Counted from the first letter of the stretch, positions 1-8,623 are shown. The stretch: 64,000 nt of DNA from Gemmobacter aquaticus (GCF_007859075.1 NZ_VOAK01000011.1:1-64000), one strand, 5' to 3'. Program-made: numbers and translations. The notes: a model not told the origin generated them from the letters alone.

Positions 1-138
1 GCCATACTTGGCCCGCCACTTGTAAAACGTCGCACTGCTGATGCCGTGCTCGCGGCACAGCTCGGGAACAGGCATCCCGCCCTCCGCCTGACGCAGCACG
101 CCCATGATCTGGGCTTCGGTGAAACGGTTCTTCTTCAT
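1..138 (-). pseudogene. IS3-family OrfA, N-terminal part, cut by window edge
   Basis: The first 46 codons read MKKNRFTEAQIMGVLRQAEG and continue through a helix-turn-helix ending ATFYKWRAKYG, the hallmark of OrfA (DNA-binding subunit) of IS3-family transposases of the IS407 type. The start ATG is preceded by a purine-rich GAGGAGATTCC-like ribosome site. The gene runs off the left end of the window, so whether the element is complete is unknown. Sequence to its right is unrelated IS21 debris, so the element's left terminus should lie around 140-250. Confidence 0.85.
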
Positions 139-308
139 CGGAATCTCCTCGTCCATCCTGCCGAGAAAATTCTACTTCCGCATCCCCTTAACCATCGGGA
201 GGATTACCCGACGGCCTCACCCCGCGGGAGTTCCTCAACCGGTCGACAAAGGACCAAACCACTAACAGAACTAACTTCTGAACGAGGACAATACGGGGAG
301 CAGGTCAG

Positions 309-518
309 CGGACCAGCGTCGCGATCACCACCAACCTCAGCTTCAGCGAATGGGCCGCAGTCTTCGGCGACGCCAAGATGATTACGGCCTTGCTCGACCG
401 TCTCACACACCGCTGCCACATCCTAGAAACCGGAAACGCCGGCTACCGCTTCAAGGCAAGTTCAACCGCCCCAGCCCGAAGAAAGAAGGACGCAAATCAT
501 GCCTTGACCCCAGAATGA
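309..518 (+). pseudogene. istB: istB remnant (IS21-family helper ATPase), C-terminal part
   Basis: About 69 codons ending in TGA at 516-518 match the C-terminus of IstB, the AAA+ helper of IS21-family transposition: the stretch [20 protein letters not shown] is followed by [20 protein letters not shown] and a basic tail. No Walker motifs or upstream istB sequence are present, so this is a decayed 3' fragment. The upstream junction is near 300. Confidence 0.8.
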
Positions 519-537
519 CACAAAATCCATAATCAAA

Positions 538-590
538 GGTGGGTCACTTCTCGATGGAAAACCCGGGTCACCTCTCACTGCAAATCAACA
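538..590. repeat. IS21-type right-end repeats
   Basis: Immediately after the istB remnant lie two copies of a GGGTCACYTCTC motif (541-552 and 565-576), spaced 24 bp apart. Serial short repeats of this kind are typical of IS21-family ends, where the transposase binds. They mark the likely right end of the old IS21 element and the left border of the leftward genes that follow. Confidence 0.55.
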
Positions 591-600
591 GGTCTGGAGC

Positions 601-1242
601 CTAGGTGCTACCGGTCGCACTTTTCCCGTAGTCGAAGTTCTTTTGGGTGCTAAAAGTTGCTTGGGTGCAAAGATCCATCAGCATGTCCTGCACCCAGAAC
701 TGCCAATGCTGCGGTTCGATCCGAAATTCTGCCATGCGGCCAATGGTGCGCAGGGGCTTCGCCAGGCGCTCGATCACATGATATGCTGGCCTGTCGGTGT
801 AATCATCGAACAGAACGGTGACCGGGCGACTGATGCGCAGGCAAGCCGTGACGAAACAGGCGGGGCGGAACCTGCCGTCGATCAGGATCAGGTCCGGGTG
901 GCGGAAGAAGGGTTGAGTCCAGACCGAGGTGGGGTAATGGTGGAATTTTCGCCAAGCTGCTTCACTGACGGGGCGCCCCCATTCTCCGGTCGGACCGATA
1001 TCGGCATGCCAGATGATGACGGGCGAAGGCAAGCTAACAGCATTGAACTTGCGTTGCAGGTCTATCGCCCAGTTCCGGTCGCTTTCAACACTGATTACCA
1101 ACTTTCCGGGCAGTTCTGCGGCGAGAACGGTAGAGCCGCCTGATCCGTATTCGAGAATGACCGTGGCAGCCTTGTAGGCCATGCGCAGATGGTTCGCCTC
1201 GGCTTCAGGGAAAGTTAGAACAGGCCAGCCCACGTTGTTCAT
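601..1242 (-). CDS. class I methyltransferase-like protein of a glycan locus
   Basis: A 213-residue protein starting MNNVGWPVLTFPEAEANHLR. The stretch ATVILEYGSGGSTVLAAEL (residues about 25-45) is a Rossmann glycine-rich loop of the class I SAM-methyltransferase fold, followed by VISVESDRNW, the acidic end of strand beta-2, and LILIDGRFR further on. Such proteins are common in Rhodobacteraceae glycosyltransferase loci. The start was chosen at 1242 because its ATGA overlaps the stop of the upstream gene, implying translational coupling; an in-frame start 72 bp further upstream would lie inside that gene. Substrate unknown; a role in modifying a surface glycan is inference from context. Confidence 0.65.
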   Translation of the reverse strand: MNNVGWPVLTFPEAEANHLRMAYKAATVILEYGSGGSTVLAAELPGKLVISVESDRNWAIDLQRKFNAVSLPSPVIIWHADIGPTGEWGRPVSEAAWRKFHHYPTSVWTQPFFRHPDLILIDGRFRPACFVTACLRISRPVTVLFDDYTDRPAYHVIERLAKPLRTIGRMAEFRIEPQHWQFWVQDMLMDLCTQATFSTQKNFDYGKSATGST

Positions 1243-2819
1243 TTCTGAGGCCTTCTCCTGTTCAGCGCACGAAACCGGTCGATCGCGCGCCGGGCCGGAC
1301 GAGTAATGCACCAAGATGTGCTATTGATAACCGCATTGTATCGCTCCAGATGCTGTTTGGCCTCGTCTTCCCAAGCCTTTCGCTTCATCTCCAGCTCGTG
1401 AAGCTGCGCCTGCAGTGTCGCAACCTGCAGGCTGTGCTCCTGGATCAGAAGAGTTCGCTCTTCGACAGAACGCTGGGTCCTCTCGCGTTCCTTTTCGAGC
1501 GTCGAAGTCAGAACCGCGATTTCACGAAAGCGTTCCTCACGCCCAGCCTCTGCCTCTTGCCGTCGAATGGATTGTTCCTCTCGCTCGGCCTCTAGCGCTG
1601 CGATCCGCTGTTTGGCCGTGTCTTCCCAAGCCTTTCGCTTCATCTCCAGATCGTGAAGCTGCGCCTGAAGTGTCGTAACCTGCAGGCTGTGCTCCTGGAT
1701 CAGAAGAGTTCGCTCTTCGACAGAACGCTGGGTCCTCTCGCGTTCCTTTTCGAGCGTCGAAGTCAGAACCGCGATTTCACGAAAGCGTTCCTCACGCCCA
1801 GCCTCTGCCTCTTGCCGTCGAATGGATTGTTCCTCTCGCTCGGCCTCTAGCGCTGCGATCCGCTGTTTGGCCGTGTCTTCCCAAGCCTTTCGCTTCATCT
1901 CCAGATCGTGAAGCTGCGCCCGAAGTGTCGCAACCTGCAGGCTGTGCTCCTGGCTCAGAAGAGTTCGTTCTTCCAAGTCTCGGCTCAGTTCCGTGTTTTC
2001 TTTTTGCAGGCGGTCGAGACTGCGTTGCTGCTCGTGTAGGCGCTGGCTGTCCTTGCGGCTCTTCCATTCATACCGATGCGCGGCACCCAGCCGCTGAAAG
2101 ACCTGACGGACATCAAAATAATCTGGGGTTTCCGGGGCGAGGTTGGCGAGCCCCTGAAACCGCTCCTGACGCTCGGTACCCCAAAGCAGGACGCTGAGAC
2201 CGTCGCCACCGTCGAAATGCACGGTTGGGCAGCGAGCCCCTAGATCGCGCAGCAATACCGCGCCGGGGGTTTCCTCGAAGCCGGGTCGGCCGGTGCCATG
2301 CACCAGCACCACCGCACGCTCCGATAGCTTGCAAGTCCAGTCCTGCACCAAGCTGTTCATAGGGGTGTCGTCGCCCTGCAAGTTGACCAGCAGCAGATCG
2401 ACGCTGCCGTTGTGGATGCGGCTGGCAACCTTAGCGGGAGGTTCGGTAAGGATCTGCGAGAATTCGGCGTAGAATTCGGAATTGCGCCAAAGGATGCCTT
2501 CAGGGATCGTAGCAGGCTTCCCGCCTGTCTGGTGCCAGATGCCCGTGCAGACCGCATCCGGCTCGATTTTATCCATGGCCTGGCAAGCCGCAAAGTACGA
2601 CACCGCCTCCGTCATGTTGATTTCGACATAGCGGCGCGGGCGCAAGATGGACAATAGCCAGAACAGGAACGGCAAATGCTGCAGAATCGGCGATTCCTGC
2701 AGATAGCGCGCCCTCCAGAACAATGCGCGCGCCGCCTGCGGCGAGGTGAGATCGGACGAGGCCACGAAAGAATGGGCGACAAGTGTTTCGAGAGCGACAG
2801 ATTTGTTTCTTGGGGGCAT
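1239..2819 (-). CDS. large coiled-coil protein with glycosyltransferase-type tail
   Basis: A 526-residue protein. Residues 1-245 form a globular region with RRYVEINMTEAVSYFAACQA and VDLLLVNLQGDD, which looks like a degenerate Rossmann/methyltransferase domain (class II of the motif pair is unclear). Residues about 250-490 are an uninterrupted charged coiled coil rich in Glu, Arg and Gln, built from an 85-residue unit repeated almost perfectly. The end, INSTSWCITRPARRAIDR, resembles the linker seen after coiled coils in large glycosyltransferases of polysaccharide loci. It is the first gene of a two-gene leftward unit, coupled by ATGA to the methyltransferase-like gene. It could be a scaffold or chain-length ruler for glycan synthesis; this is inference. 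Confidence 0.6.
   Translation of the reverse strand: MPPRNKSVALETLVAHSFVASSDLTSPQAARALFWRARYLQESPILQHLPFLFWLLSILRPRRYVEINMTEAVSYFAACQAMDKIEPDAVCTGIWHQTGGKPATIPEGILWRNSEFYAEFSQILTEPPAKVASRIHNGSVDLLLVNLQGDDTPMNSLVQDWTCKLSERAVVLVHGTGRPGFEETPGAVLLRDLGARCPTVHFDGGDGLSVLLWGTERQERFQGLANLAPETPDYFDVRQVFQRLGAAHRYEWKSRKDSQRLHEQQRSLDRLQKENTELSRDLEERTLLSQEHSLQVATLRAQLHDLEMKRKAWEDTAKQRIAALEAEREEQSIRRQEAEAGREERFREIAVLTSTLEKERERTQRSVEERTLLIQEHSLQVTTLQAQLHDLEMKRKAWEDTAKQRIAALEAEREEQSIRRQEAEAGREERFREIAVLTSTLEKERERTQRSVEERTLLIQEHSLQVATLQAQLHELEMKRKAWEDEAKQHLERYNAVINSTSWCITRPARRAIDRFRALNRRRPQK
1354..1973. repeat. 255-bp in-frame tandem repeat (2.4 copies)
   Basis: Copies begin at about 1973, 1718 and 1463, reading leftward with the gene. 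The landmark ccaagccttt recurs at 1371, 1626 and 1881, exactly 255 bp apart. Copies 1 and 2 differ at only a handful of bases; the third is partial. The unit encodes 85 residues (EERTLL... to ...TQRSV), so copy-number change keeps the frame and alters coiled-coil length by about 12 nm per unit. Confidence 0.95.
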
Positions 2820-2944
2820 ATTCGGAGATCAAAAGGTTGCGCAGGTACCATATCTTAGTCACCTGACTTAGTTCGTAAAAGGGCGTTGTTGCAGAACTCT
2901 GCGCATCGAGGATTCACATCGCGAATCCAGACTGCCAGGCGGGG

Positions 2945-3033
2945 CGGATCAGCAAGCCATCATCCTACCGCTGCCGCACGACGAACCGGTCCAGCTACAC
3001 GGCTTCGCTGCGCAAGCGCGCGTCACTGAGCTC
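2945..3033 (+). pseudogene. IS5-type transposase N-terminal fragment
   Basis: Reading from 2945 gives RISKPSSYRCRTTN followed by RSSYTASLRKRASLSS, a recognisable version of the conserved start of IS5/IS903-type transposases (RYRTTNWxSYnaaLrqRGSL). Just upstream, around 2883-2900, is a GTTGTTGCAGAACTC-like motif resembling ends of that family. The rest of the gene is missing. Confidence 0.5.
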
Positions 3034-3105
3034 TACCGAAAATCGGACAGCGACGGAAGCTACGATCTGACCTCTTCTGGTCTCCAGGCGCAAGGAGATC
3101 AGGGC

Positions 3106-3150
3106 ATGTCGAAACGCCGGAATTACGAAGCGGCATTCAAGGCGCGGGCA
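3106..3150 (+). pseudogene. IS3-family OrfA start fragment
   Basis: The residues MSKRRNYEAAFKAR are the conserved start of an IS3-family OrfA (MSKRRNHDAAFKARVALEA), with a GGAGATCAGGGC ribosome site upstream. Homology breaks after about 15 codons, where leftover serine-recombinase sequence on the other strand begins. Confidence 0.55.
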
Positions 3151-3203
3151 TCTGCACGCCCGGGAAACCGGATCAAAGGCGAGGGCAGGCATCGGGCGCT
3201 GGA

Positions 3204-3793
3204 TCATCCGTCGTCGGCGCCGCCCACAAAGAGCGAAGGTTCGCGCCGAGCGTGGCGGCGTCGCGTACCGCCGGGGAGGACGGTTTTGGGTGCCGTGGTG
3301 TGGTGGGCAGCAATCCCGGCCTCGATCTGGGCGGCCATCGCGAGAGCAAAGTTCGACCGCACATCGAGCTTCCCGGCTACAAGCCGGTTCGCGGGATCGG
3401 AGGCAGCGATGGCGCCGGGTTCGACGACCCGCAAGAGCGCGTCCTCGATGGTGTCGTCGCCCCGCATGCCGCCGAGGGCGATGCAGCGCGGTTCACCATT
3501 GTCGAGCAAGCCTCGCCAGCAGGAATGGCGCGGGATGTCGTGATGTAGCCCGGTGTAGGGGGACGTCAACTTGCGACCGCAGCACCGACAACGGAGGAGA
3601 CCGGGGTAGCGACGATCAACTTACCACGGAGAGCCCTCTCGTAGTGGGCTGACATCGACCGTCGCCGCAGCAGATCAGGCCCATACTCGTTGAGGCTGTG
3701 CAGCACATTATGGGCCGAAGATTGCCCAACATAGAGGATCGCTTTGCGCTGCAGATGATGTGGCCCGATCTTCTCATGCATCATATCCGGCAT
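3204..3793 (-). pseudogene. decayed large serine recombinase
   Basis: Two separated, frame-shifted pieces on the minus strand. The right piece (3793 down to about 3690) begins MMHEKIGPHHLQRKAILYVG then QSSAHNVLH, matching the N-terminus of large serine recombinases (KAxxYvRQS; the catalytic serine is in QSS, though the usual arginine of RQS is glycine here). The left piece (3569 to 3204) contains RGLLDNGEPRCIALGGMRGD then DTIEDALLRVVEPGAIAAS, typical of the zinc-ribbon and coiled-coil C-terminal region. The whole central part is deleted, so the enzyme is dead. No att site is evident. Confidence 0.6.
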
Positions 3794-4139
3794 CCTTCCG
3801 TTGGCTCGCCGCGCCGTTGGCGAGGTTGAGGATCAGGCGAACCATCAACTCGGCCGGCGTCAGCCGCGCCTCGTGGGGCAAGCTGCGCCATTGCGGCCTT
3901 GGAGTTCGCTTGCCGTCGCATAGAGGGCTGAAGAGGTCGAGCTTCTGGGGTTTGTCGGTCAATGTGGCATGGGCATCTCCCGAAATCACCTTTGGGGAGC
4001 CAGATGCTGCGTCCGGATCGACGGATCGCGATGGGAGTGCTGCGTCGCTCAAGAATGCCGCCAGGGCCGTCAGAGCCGAACCCGCCACCAGCGGCGCGGC
4101 TTTCAACTGCCAAGACCGGCAGACGGCCCGGTCGAACAT
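3774..4139 (-). CDS. hypothetical protein upstream of the recombinase remnant
   Basis: A 121-residue reading frame (start MFDRAVCRSWQLKAAPLVAG) that ends inside the first codons of the recombinase remnant, an overlap suggesting the two were once translationally coupled. It contains VAGSALTALAAFLSDAALP and LTPAELMVRLILNLANG. I do not recognise a family. Given the decay of its neighbour it may itself be a remnant; the frame remains open upstream only to a TAG about 80 bp away. Confidence 0.3.
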   Translation of the reverse strand: MFDRAVCRSWQLKAAPLVAGSALTALAAFLSDAALPSRSVDPDAASGSPKVISGDAHATLTDKPQKLDLFSPLCDGKRTPRPQWRSLPHEARLTPAELMVRLILNLANGAASQRKDAGYDA

Positions 4140-4303
4140 CCAGATCGGGATCTCCAGCCAACGATCGTAAGCTATGCTGGTCAGGCCGAAGCGAAACGCC
4201 GCAATACTTGCCTGCTAGGTAACCGCATGGACGTGAACCCGCCGACCTGTCCACGGATGCCACGGATAGAGAAGCTCACGTTCCACGTTACTGTGGGCGT
4301 TCC

Positions 4304-4417
4304 TTGACCGAGTTGTACAACCACCAGCGGCCCCACACCGCCCAAGGCTGACAGCCGCCTGCCGTGGGCTACTTCAATGCAAGCGAAACCGATCCGCAGG
4401 TCCAGGCGACAGCTTAA
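4304..4417 (+). pseudogene. IS3/IS481-type transposase C-terminal remnant
   Basis: The frame reads LTELYNHQRPHTAQG, a stop, then QPPAVGYFNASETDPQVQ to a TAA. The YNxxRPHxAxG...PaxvYF pattern is the C-terminal signature of rve-type transposases of the IS3 and IS481 families. The in-frame TGA and the absence of the DDE core show it is a fossil. It lies just left of the glycan island. Confidence 0.6.
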
Positions 4418-4598
4418 ATGACGCCGACAACTGCACAAAGACCAACGTGTAGTTTACCTAAGGGCAACCACAATAACAACCGGGTGGTTACGCTTGACAG
4501 CCCCCGGAAATTGAATAGAGGTGTTCTGCCGTCACAGATCCGCGAAGACATTTCGCAGATGAAGTAGCGCAGCGCAAAATTTTATTAAGCGACGCAAG

Positions 4599-6836
4599 AT
4601 GAATAGAATAGGGCAAACTACACCATCTATTGATGGCTCTCCATCCCTATCCCGCCGAACCGATGACAGCCTGTTCAACGCAACGTGGTACCGGGCGCGC
4701 TATGGTGATGTCGACATGTTAGGCGCTGATCCGCTGCAGCACTTTCTAGCTTGGGGGCGCTTGCTGGAGCGCTCGCCCGGGCCGGATTTCGATACGCGCT
4801 TTTATCTGTCGCGCTATGCCGATGTCGGGTCGGAAAATCCACTGCGGCACTATCAGGCCTTACCCGAAAGCGACAACCGGCCAGTCACGCCCGCGCAACT
4901 TCAGGCCGAAATGCGTGCGTTGGTCCGGCAGATGGATGCCCAATGGCAACCAACCCCGCCGGCATCGCCACGCGGCGCGCCGCCAGTAGTGTCTTACTGT
5001 ATTCCACTAATGGGCCGACTGGACGATATCCGCGGCACTCTGGCGGAGAACCTGGCGGCCCATGTGGAACTGGCCGATCAGGTCGAGTTCCTGGTCTTGC
5101 TCTTTGGCGACAACACAGAAAGCAAGGCTTGGATAAGCGAGAATTTTGGCACTGCTCTTGAGTCCGGGCTGCTGCGAGTAGTCTGCGATGACAGTCTCGA
5201 TTCTTGGCATTTCGGCAAGGCAAAGAATGCCTTCAGGCCGCATATGTTGGGCCGTATCTACTCCAGCCTCGACGGCGACAATTTCGTTACCCAAGCTGAG
5301 ACCCTTCGGTTGCTGGCGGTGGATGCCGAATTCGACGGCCACTTCCTACTGCACCACTTTTCCGGTCAGTGGGGCGACGGAACCAGCGGCCGCATCAGTA
5401 TGCCGACTGCGGTCTACCGCAGTGTCGGTTATGACAGTTCCCTGCTACCCCGTCAGTTCGACGAGATCGATTTGATCCTGCGCGCTCTGAAGCGGTTCTC
5501 GTCGATGCCCTTTCTATGCATCGACGCCGACCAAAACATTTTTGGGAAGTCGTTTTTCGCTCGTAAGTTCCGTGACGAAGAGCGTCTGCCCAACCGGACG
5601 ATCGCCATCGGCGATTACCCACGTCGGCCTCCTCTTAATCCGCGTGGCGAAGGCTATGCGCAGCAGACACCATATCTCAATCATATGGGTAATCTGAACG
5701 CGAGACTTAGCGGATTCGCTGCCAGTTCGGACTCCATCAGGCGCAATAGCTATTTGAATGACCTGACCGCGGACAAGCACAGGCTTCTCGATACGATGCC
5801 GCGGGAAATTCTGCTTTCAACCTTTTTCCACGCTCCCAGGGAAAGGGATATGAACTGCCGCATCCAAGCCGGGCGGGTCTGTGCTTTCCTTGTTGTCAAA
5901 AACGAGCGACATTTTCTGGCGCCACTTCTGGCACATTATCGCCGCTGCGGTGTCAGTGATTTCTTCATCGTCGATGACGGTTCGGACCAGCCTGTCGAGG
6001 ACTGGATTACGGATGAAGATGTTCATGTATTCCACCCCAAGGTAGGCTCTTTCCGCACACTCAAGACTGCTTGGGTCGAAGCGCTAATGACATATTTCCT
6101 GCCTTCAGGCGCTTGGGCGCTAACTATTGATGCCGACGAATTCATTCATCTACCCTCCGATACCAATAGCTTTACGACCCTTGCCGCCAGTTTAGAGCGG
6201 GAGGGACATGACTTCATGCCGGGGCTGCTGATCGACCTGCTGCCCGCACCGGACACGCCTCTCGAGGCGTTGCAGCATGCCGATTGTGATTTTATTCAGC
6301 TTTTTACCCATTGCGGAAATGCGGACTACTCTCCTCCGGAAAGCTACCGCAGCCATGCTTCGGTTGCCTGGGCTTTCGGTCCCTATGCCCACCTTCCATG
6401 GCAGGTCGATGTGCGCAACCATGCATTCGGCACATTCGATTCGTTGCGAAAGATCCCCTTCCTGCGTTGGCAGACCCAGCGGCATCTCAATCAGGGGTTC
6501 CACACGCTGCACCACACCGATGGCCGTCCACAACCTGGCCACGACATCTGGGAACGGTCCATTCTGCCAGTGTATCACTACAAGCTAGTGCGACTGTTTT
6601 CGGAAGAGGCCCGTGCGCAGATGTTGCGCGAAGCGGGAAATTACCATTCCCGCACCAAGGAGAACCTGGTCCGGATCTTCGGTGGCGAAGCGGCAGGGGT
6701 TATGGCCCGGTTGCGCGATCTACCCACAATGCCGGCAGTGCAGATCCACGACCGACTCAAAGCTGCACGGGATCTCGAGACTATCTTAAGCCCCGCCTTG
6801 CCGGGAACAGCCGGCGGAGTGCGGCTCCATGGCTGA
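4599..6836 (+). CDS. bifunctional glycosyltransferase (two GT-A domains)
   Basis: A 745-residue protein. Residues about 25-90 carry the repeat pattern FNATWYRARYGDV...PLQHFLAWG...FDTRFYLSRYADV..NPLRHY, a small helical module found at the front of large glycan glycosyltransferases. Residues about 125-370 form a first GT-A-like domain (VVSYCIPLMGRLDDIRGTL; HFGKAKNAF; metal-binding-like DGDNFV). Residues about 425-700 form a second, GT2/GT92-like domain (CAFLVVKNERHFLAPLLAHY; FFIVDDGSD; catalytic-type DADEF). It probably adds two sugars in turn to a surface glycan. It opens the rightward glycan island. Confidence 0.8.
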   Translation: MNRIGQTTPSIDGSPSLSRRTDDSLFNATWYRARYGDVDMLGADPLQHFLAWGRLLERSPGPDFDTRFYLSRYADVGSENPLRHYQALPESDNRPVTPAQLQAEMRALVRQMDAQWQPTPPASPRGAPPVVSYCIPLMGRLDDIRGTLAENLAAHVELADQVEFLVLLFGDNTESKAWISENFGTALESGLLRVVCDDSLDSWHFGKAKNAFRPHMLGRIYSSLDGDNFVTQAETLRLLAVDAEFDGHFLLHHFSGQWGDGTSGRISMPTAVYRSVGYDSSLLPRQFDEIDLILRALKRFSSMPFLCIDADQNIFGKSFFARKFRDEERLPNRTIAIGDYPRRPPLNPRGEGYAQQTPYLNHMGNLNARLSGFAASSDSIRRNSYLNDLTADKHRLLDTMPREILLSTFFHAPRERDMNCRIQAGRVCAFLVVKNERHFLAPLLAHYRRCGVSDFFIVDDGSDQPVEDWITDEDVHVFHPKVGSFRTLKTAWVEALMTYFLPSGAWALTIDADEFIHLPSDTNSFTTLAASLEREGHDFMPGLLIDLLPAPDTPLEALQHADCDFIQLFTHCGNADYSPPESYRSHASVAWAFGPYAHLPWQVDVRNHAFGTFDSLRKIPFLRWQTQRHLNQGFHTLHHTDGRPQPGHDIWERSILPVYHYKLVRLFSEEARAQMLREAGNYHSRTKENLVRIFGGEAAGVMARLRDLPTMPAVQIHDRLKAARDLETILSPALPGTAGGVRLHG

Positions 6837-6884
6837 CGACATGAGAATGATCAATGGTGCGCCATCAGAGCAACAGTCAGCGAC

Positions 6885-7020
6885 GTATGCAGGAGCGACG
6901 TTTGGACCGGCATTGGGGCTAATGCCGTGGTGACAGATGATATTCCCCCTCTATGCGATCATGGTAGGCAGCCCTGGCCATGTGCGTCATTACCGCCTCG
7001 GATCGCTACAGATCATATGA
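6885..7020 (+). pseudogene. hexapeptide acetyltransferase remnant (CatB-like)
   Basis: From 6885 the frame gives SDVWTGIGANAVVTDDIPP, then after a single-base shift near 6950 YAIMVGSPGHVRHYRLGS to a TGA at 7018-7020. This is the C-terminal signature of left-handed beta-helix O-acetyltransferases (DVWIGxGAxVtxdvPpyaIvgGnPAkvik+R). The 5' part and the catalytic histidine region are gone. It suggests the island once had an acetylating enzyme, now lost. Confidence 0.65.
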
Positions 7021-7089
7021 CACCCTGAGACTATTGCTTGCCCCTTGCGGTGGGCAACGATGTTACGTCTTGGTTAACGGGAGAAGTAG

Positions 7090-7632
7090 TTGCAAAGTAA
7101 TCTTTTTTTGGGTCCAGATGCCGATGGCCGCTTCGCCCTGAGTGCCTTGCGGGCTTACGAGGCGACCGGTACGATCTCGTCTGAGAAAACCGTTATCCTG
7201 AATGGAATTACCCTGTCCTACGGAGGGGGTGGGCAACTGAGGGGAAAGTACGTGAGCAGGCGGGACAATATGCTGTCCCTGAGCCTTACCTGCAGGTCGC
7301 GCTCACTCCCGCAATGGCAATGCCTGACAGTTCCTCTAGGCGCGATGGACCTGACAGGGGCTGCCGCAATCGGCATCATCGTGCGCAGCTGGTCGGATCA
7401 GTCTACTGTGTCCCACTTCGCCCTCCGATCTGGGCGGGACGGGGATTTCGTGGATCAGGCCTTCGGAAAGACAATGGTATCCTTTGCCGCGGCCTCCACC
7501 CATCTAGACGTGATCGAAATCGCCAAAGCTCCCAACCTGCCCATTCAGGCTCAATGGCGAGATCTGGTCCTGTTTTTTCGCCCTGGACCGCTTGAGATCG
7601 AGCTTCTGGATCTTCGCTTCTTCGTCGTGTGA
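7090..7632 (+). CDS. hypothetical protein of the glycan island
   Basis: A 180-residue protein without recognisable family, starting at a TTG with GGGAGAAG about 8 bp upstream. It is beta-rich (VILNGITLSYGGGGQLRGKY; SLPQWQCLTVPLGAMDLTGA; DLVLFFRPGPLEIELLDLRFFVV) with no signal peptide or membrane segment. Six bases separate it from the next glycosyltransferase, so it is almost surely cotranscribed. Its beta-sandwich look would suit carbohydrate binding, but that is only inference. Confidence 0.55.
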   Translation: MQSNLFLGPDADGRFALSALRAYEATGTISSEKTVILNGITLSYGGGGQLRGKYVSRRDNMLSLSLTCRSRSLPQWQCLTVPLGAMDLTGAAAIGIIVRSWSDQSTVSHFALRSGRDGDFVDQAFGKTMVSFAAASTHLDVIEIAKAPNLPIQAQWRDLVLFFRPGPLEIELLDLRFFVV

Positions 7633-7638
7633 CATCCG

Positions 7639-8622
7639 ATGACAGATAAAGCTTCGCTGGGGATCGCCATCCCGGTCTGGAATCTTCCTGATGATCTGGC
7701 GCATCTGCTGGAGCAGGTGTCCCAGATGGGAATATTTTCCGAGATATTGGTCTCGGACGATGGATCGGACATGCCGTGCGATCCTGCGAGGCTGGGCTTC
7801 ACGGAGGAGCGATTGGGCGCACGCCTGGTTTATCTCCGATCGCCCAAACAGCGGGGTGCGGGTCATGCGCGCAATCTCGCGCTTGCCTCGGCGACCACGC
7901 ACAATCTTTTGTTCTTCGACGCAGACGACCATCTGGCCCCCGAGTTTCCAGCCATCTGGCAGCAACATCTGGATGCCGACTGTCCTGATTTTACGATCTT
8001 TCGGCACAGCGATACCCGTGTCCTGGAAAGTGAGGGCCGTGAAGGCACGTTTTCGCCCGACGAAGCGCGGTGGAAGTTGGCCTTGGGAGCCCGGCCATCC
8101 ACAATCCTGACCCTGGCTGAGGCGGCGGAGCTATGTTCGATTAGCGCCTATCCTTGGAACAAGATCTACCGGACAGATTTTCTGCGCCGTGCAGGGATCA
8201 ATTGTTCTGAGACACCGGTTCACAATGACGTCCGCCTACACTGGCTTAGCTTTCTCAAGGCGCAGCGGATTCAGGCCGACACCCGCATCGGAGCGGTCCA
8301 TCTCATCCAGGATCGCGAACATCACTTGACGATACGCCGAGGCGCCGAGCGGCTGTGTCTGGGACCCATTCTCGAGGATCTGGTTGGCGAGTTTCAGTCG
8401 GCACTAGATCGCCGGATCTTCATGCGTCAGTTCATCCAGTTTGCCCACGATCTGTGTTTCTGGAATCTTGCTCACATTGACCCGCCGGTGGTGCCCGATT
8501 TCAAGCGGTTGATGATCAACTTCTACATGCGGCTTCGATTCGAGGATTTTCGGATATTCGCCGAATGTCGTCCCGATCAGGCCGAGGAAATCGTAGACTT
8601 CCTGCTGCGCGAAGGAGGTTGA
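7639..8622 (+). CDS. family 2 glycosyltransferase
   Basis: A 327-residue GT-A enzyme. SLGIAIPVWNLPDDLAHLLE at the start and EILVSDDGSD (about residue 38) form the nucleotide-sugar site; LLFFDADDHLAPEF (about residue 92) carries the DXD-type metal ligands. A VHNDVRLHW motif follows in the acceptor half. It ends in TGA one base before the next ATG, with the next gene's GAAGGAGG site inside its last codons, so the two are tightly coupled. Sugar and acceptor cannot be told. Confidence 0.85.
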   Translation: MTDKASLGIAIPVWNLPDDLAHLLEQVSQMGIFSEILVSDDGSDMPCDPARLGFTEERLGARLVYLRSPKQRGAGHARNLALASATTHNLLFFDADDHLAPEFPAIWQQHLDADCPDFTIFRHSDTRVLESEGREGTFSPDEARWKLALGARPSTILTLAEAAELCSISAYPWNKIYRTDFLRRAGINCSETPVHNDVRLHWLSFLKAQRIQADTRIGAVHLIQDREHHLTIRRGAERLCLGPILEDLVGEFQSALDRRIFMRQFIQFAHDLCFWNLAHIDPPVVPDFKRLMINFYMRLRFEDFRIFAECRPDQAEEIVDFLLREGG

Positions 8623-8623
8623 G

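Noticed and set aside
1354-1973. Repeat array as CRISPR
   Set aside because: The unit is 255 bp without spacers and codes in frame.
4494-4522. Promoter before the two-domain glycosyltransferase (TTGACA at 4494)
   Set aside because: A perfect -35 hexamer is present, but no acceptable -10 hexamer lies 16-18 bp downstream.
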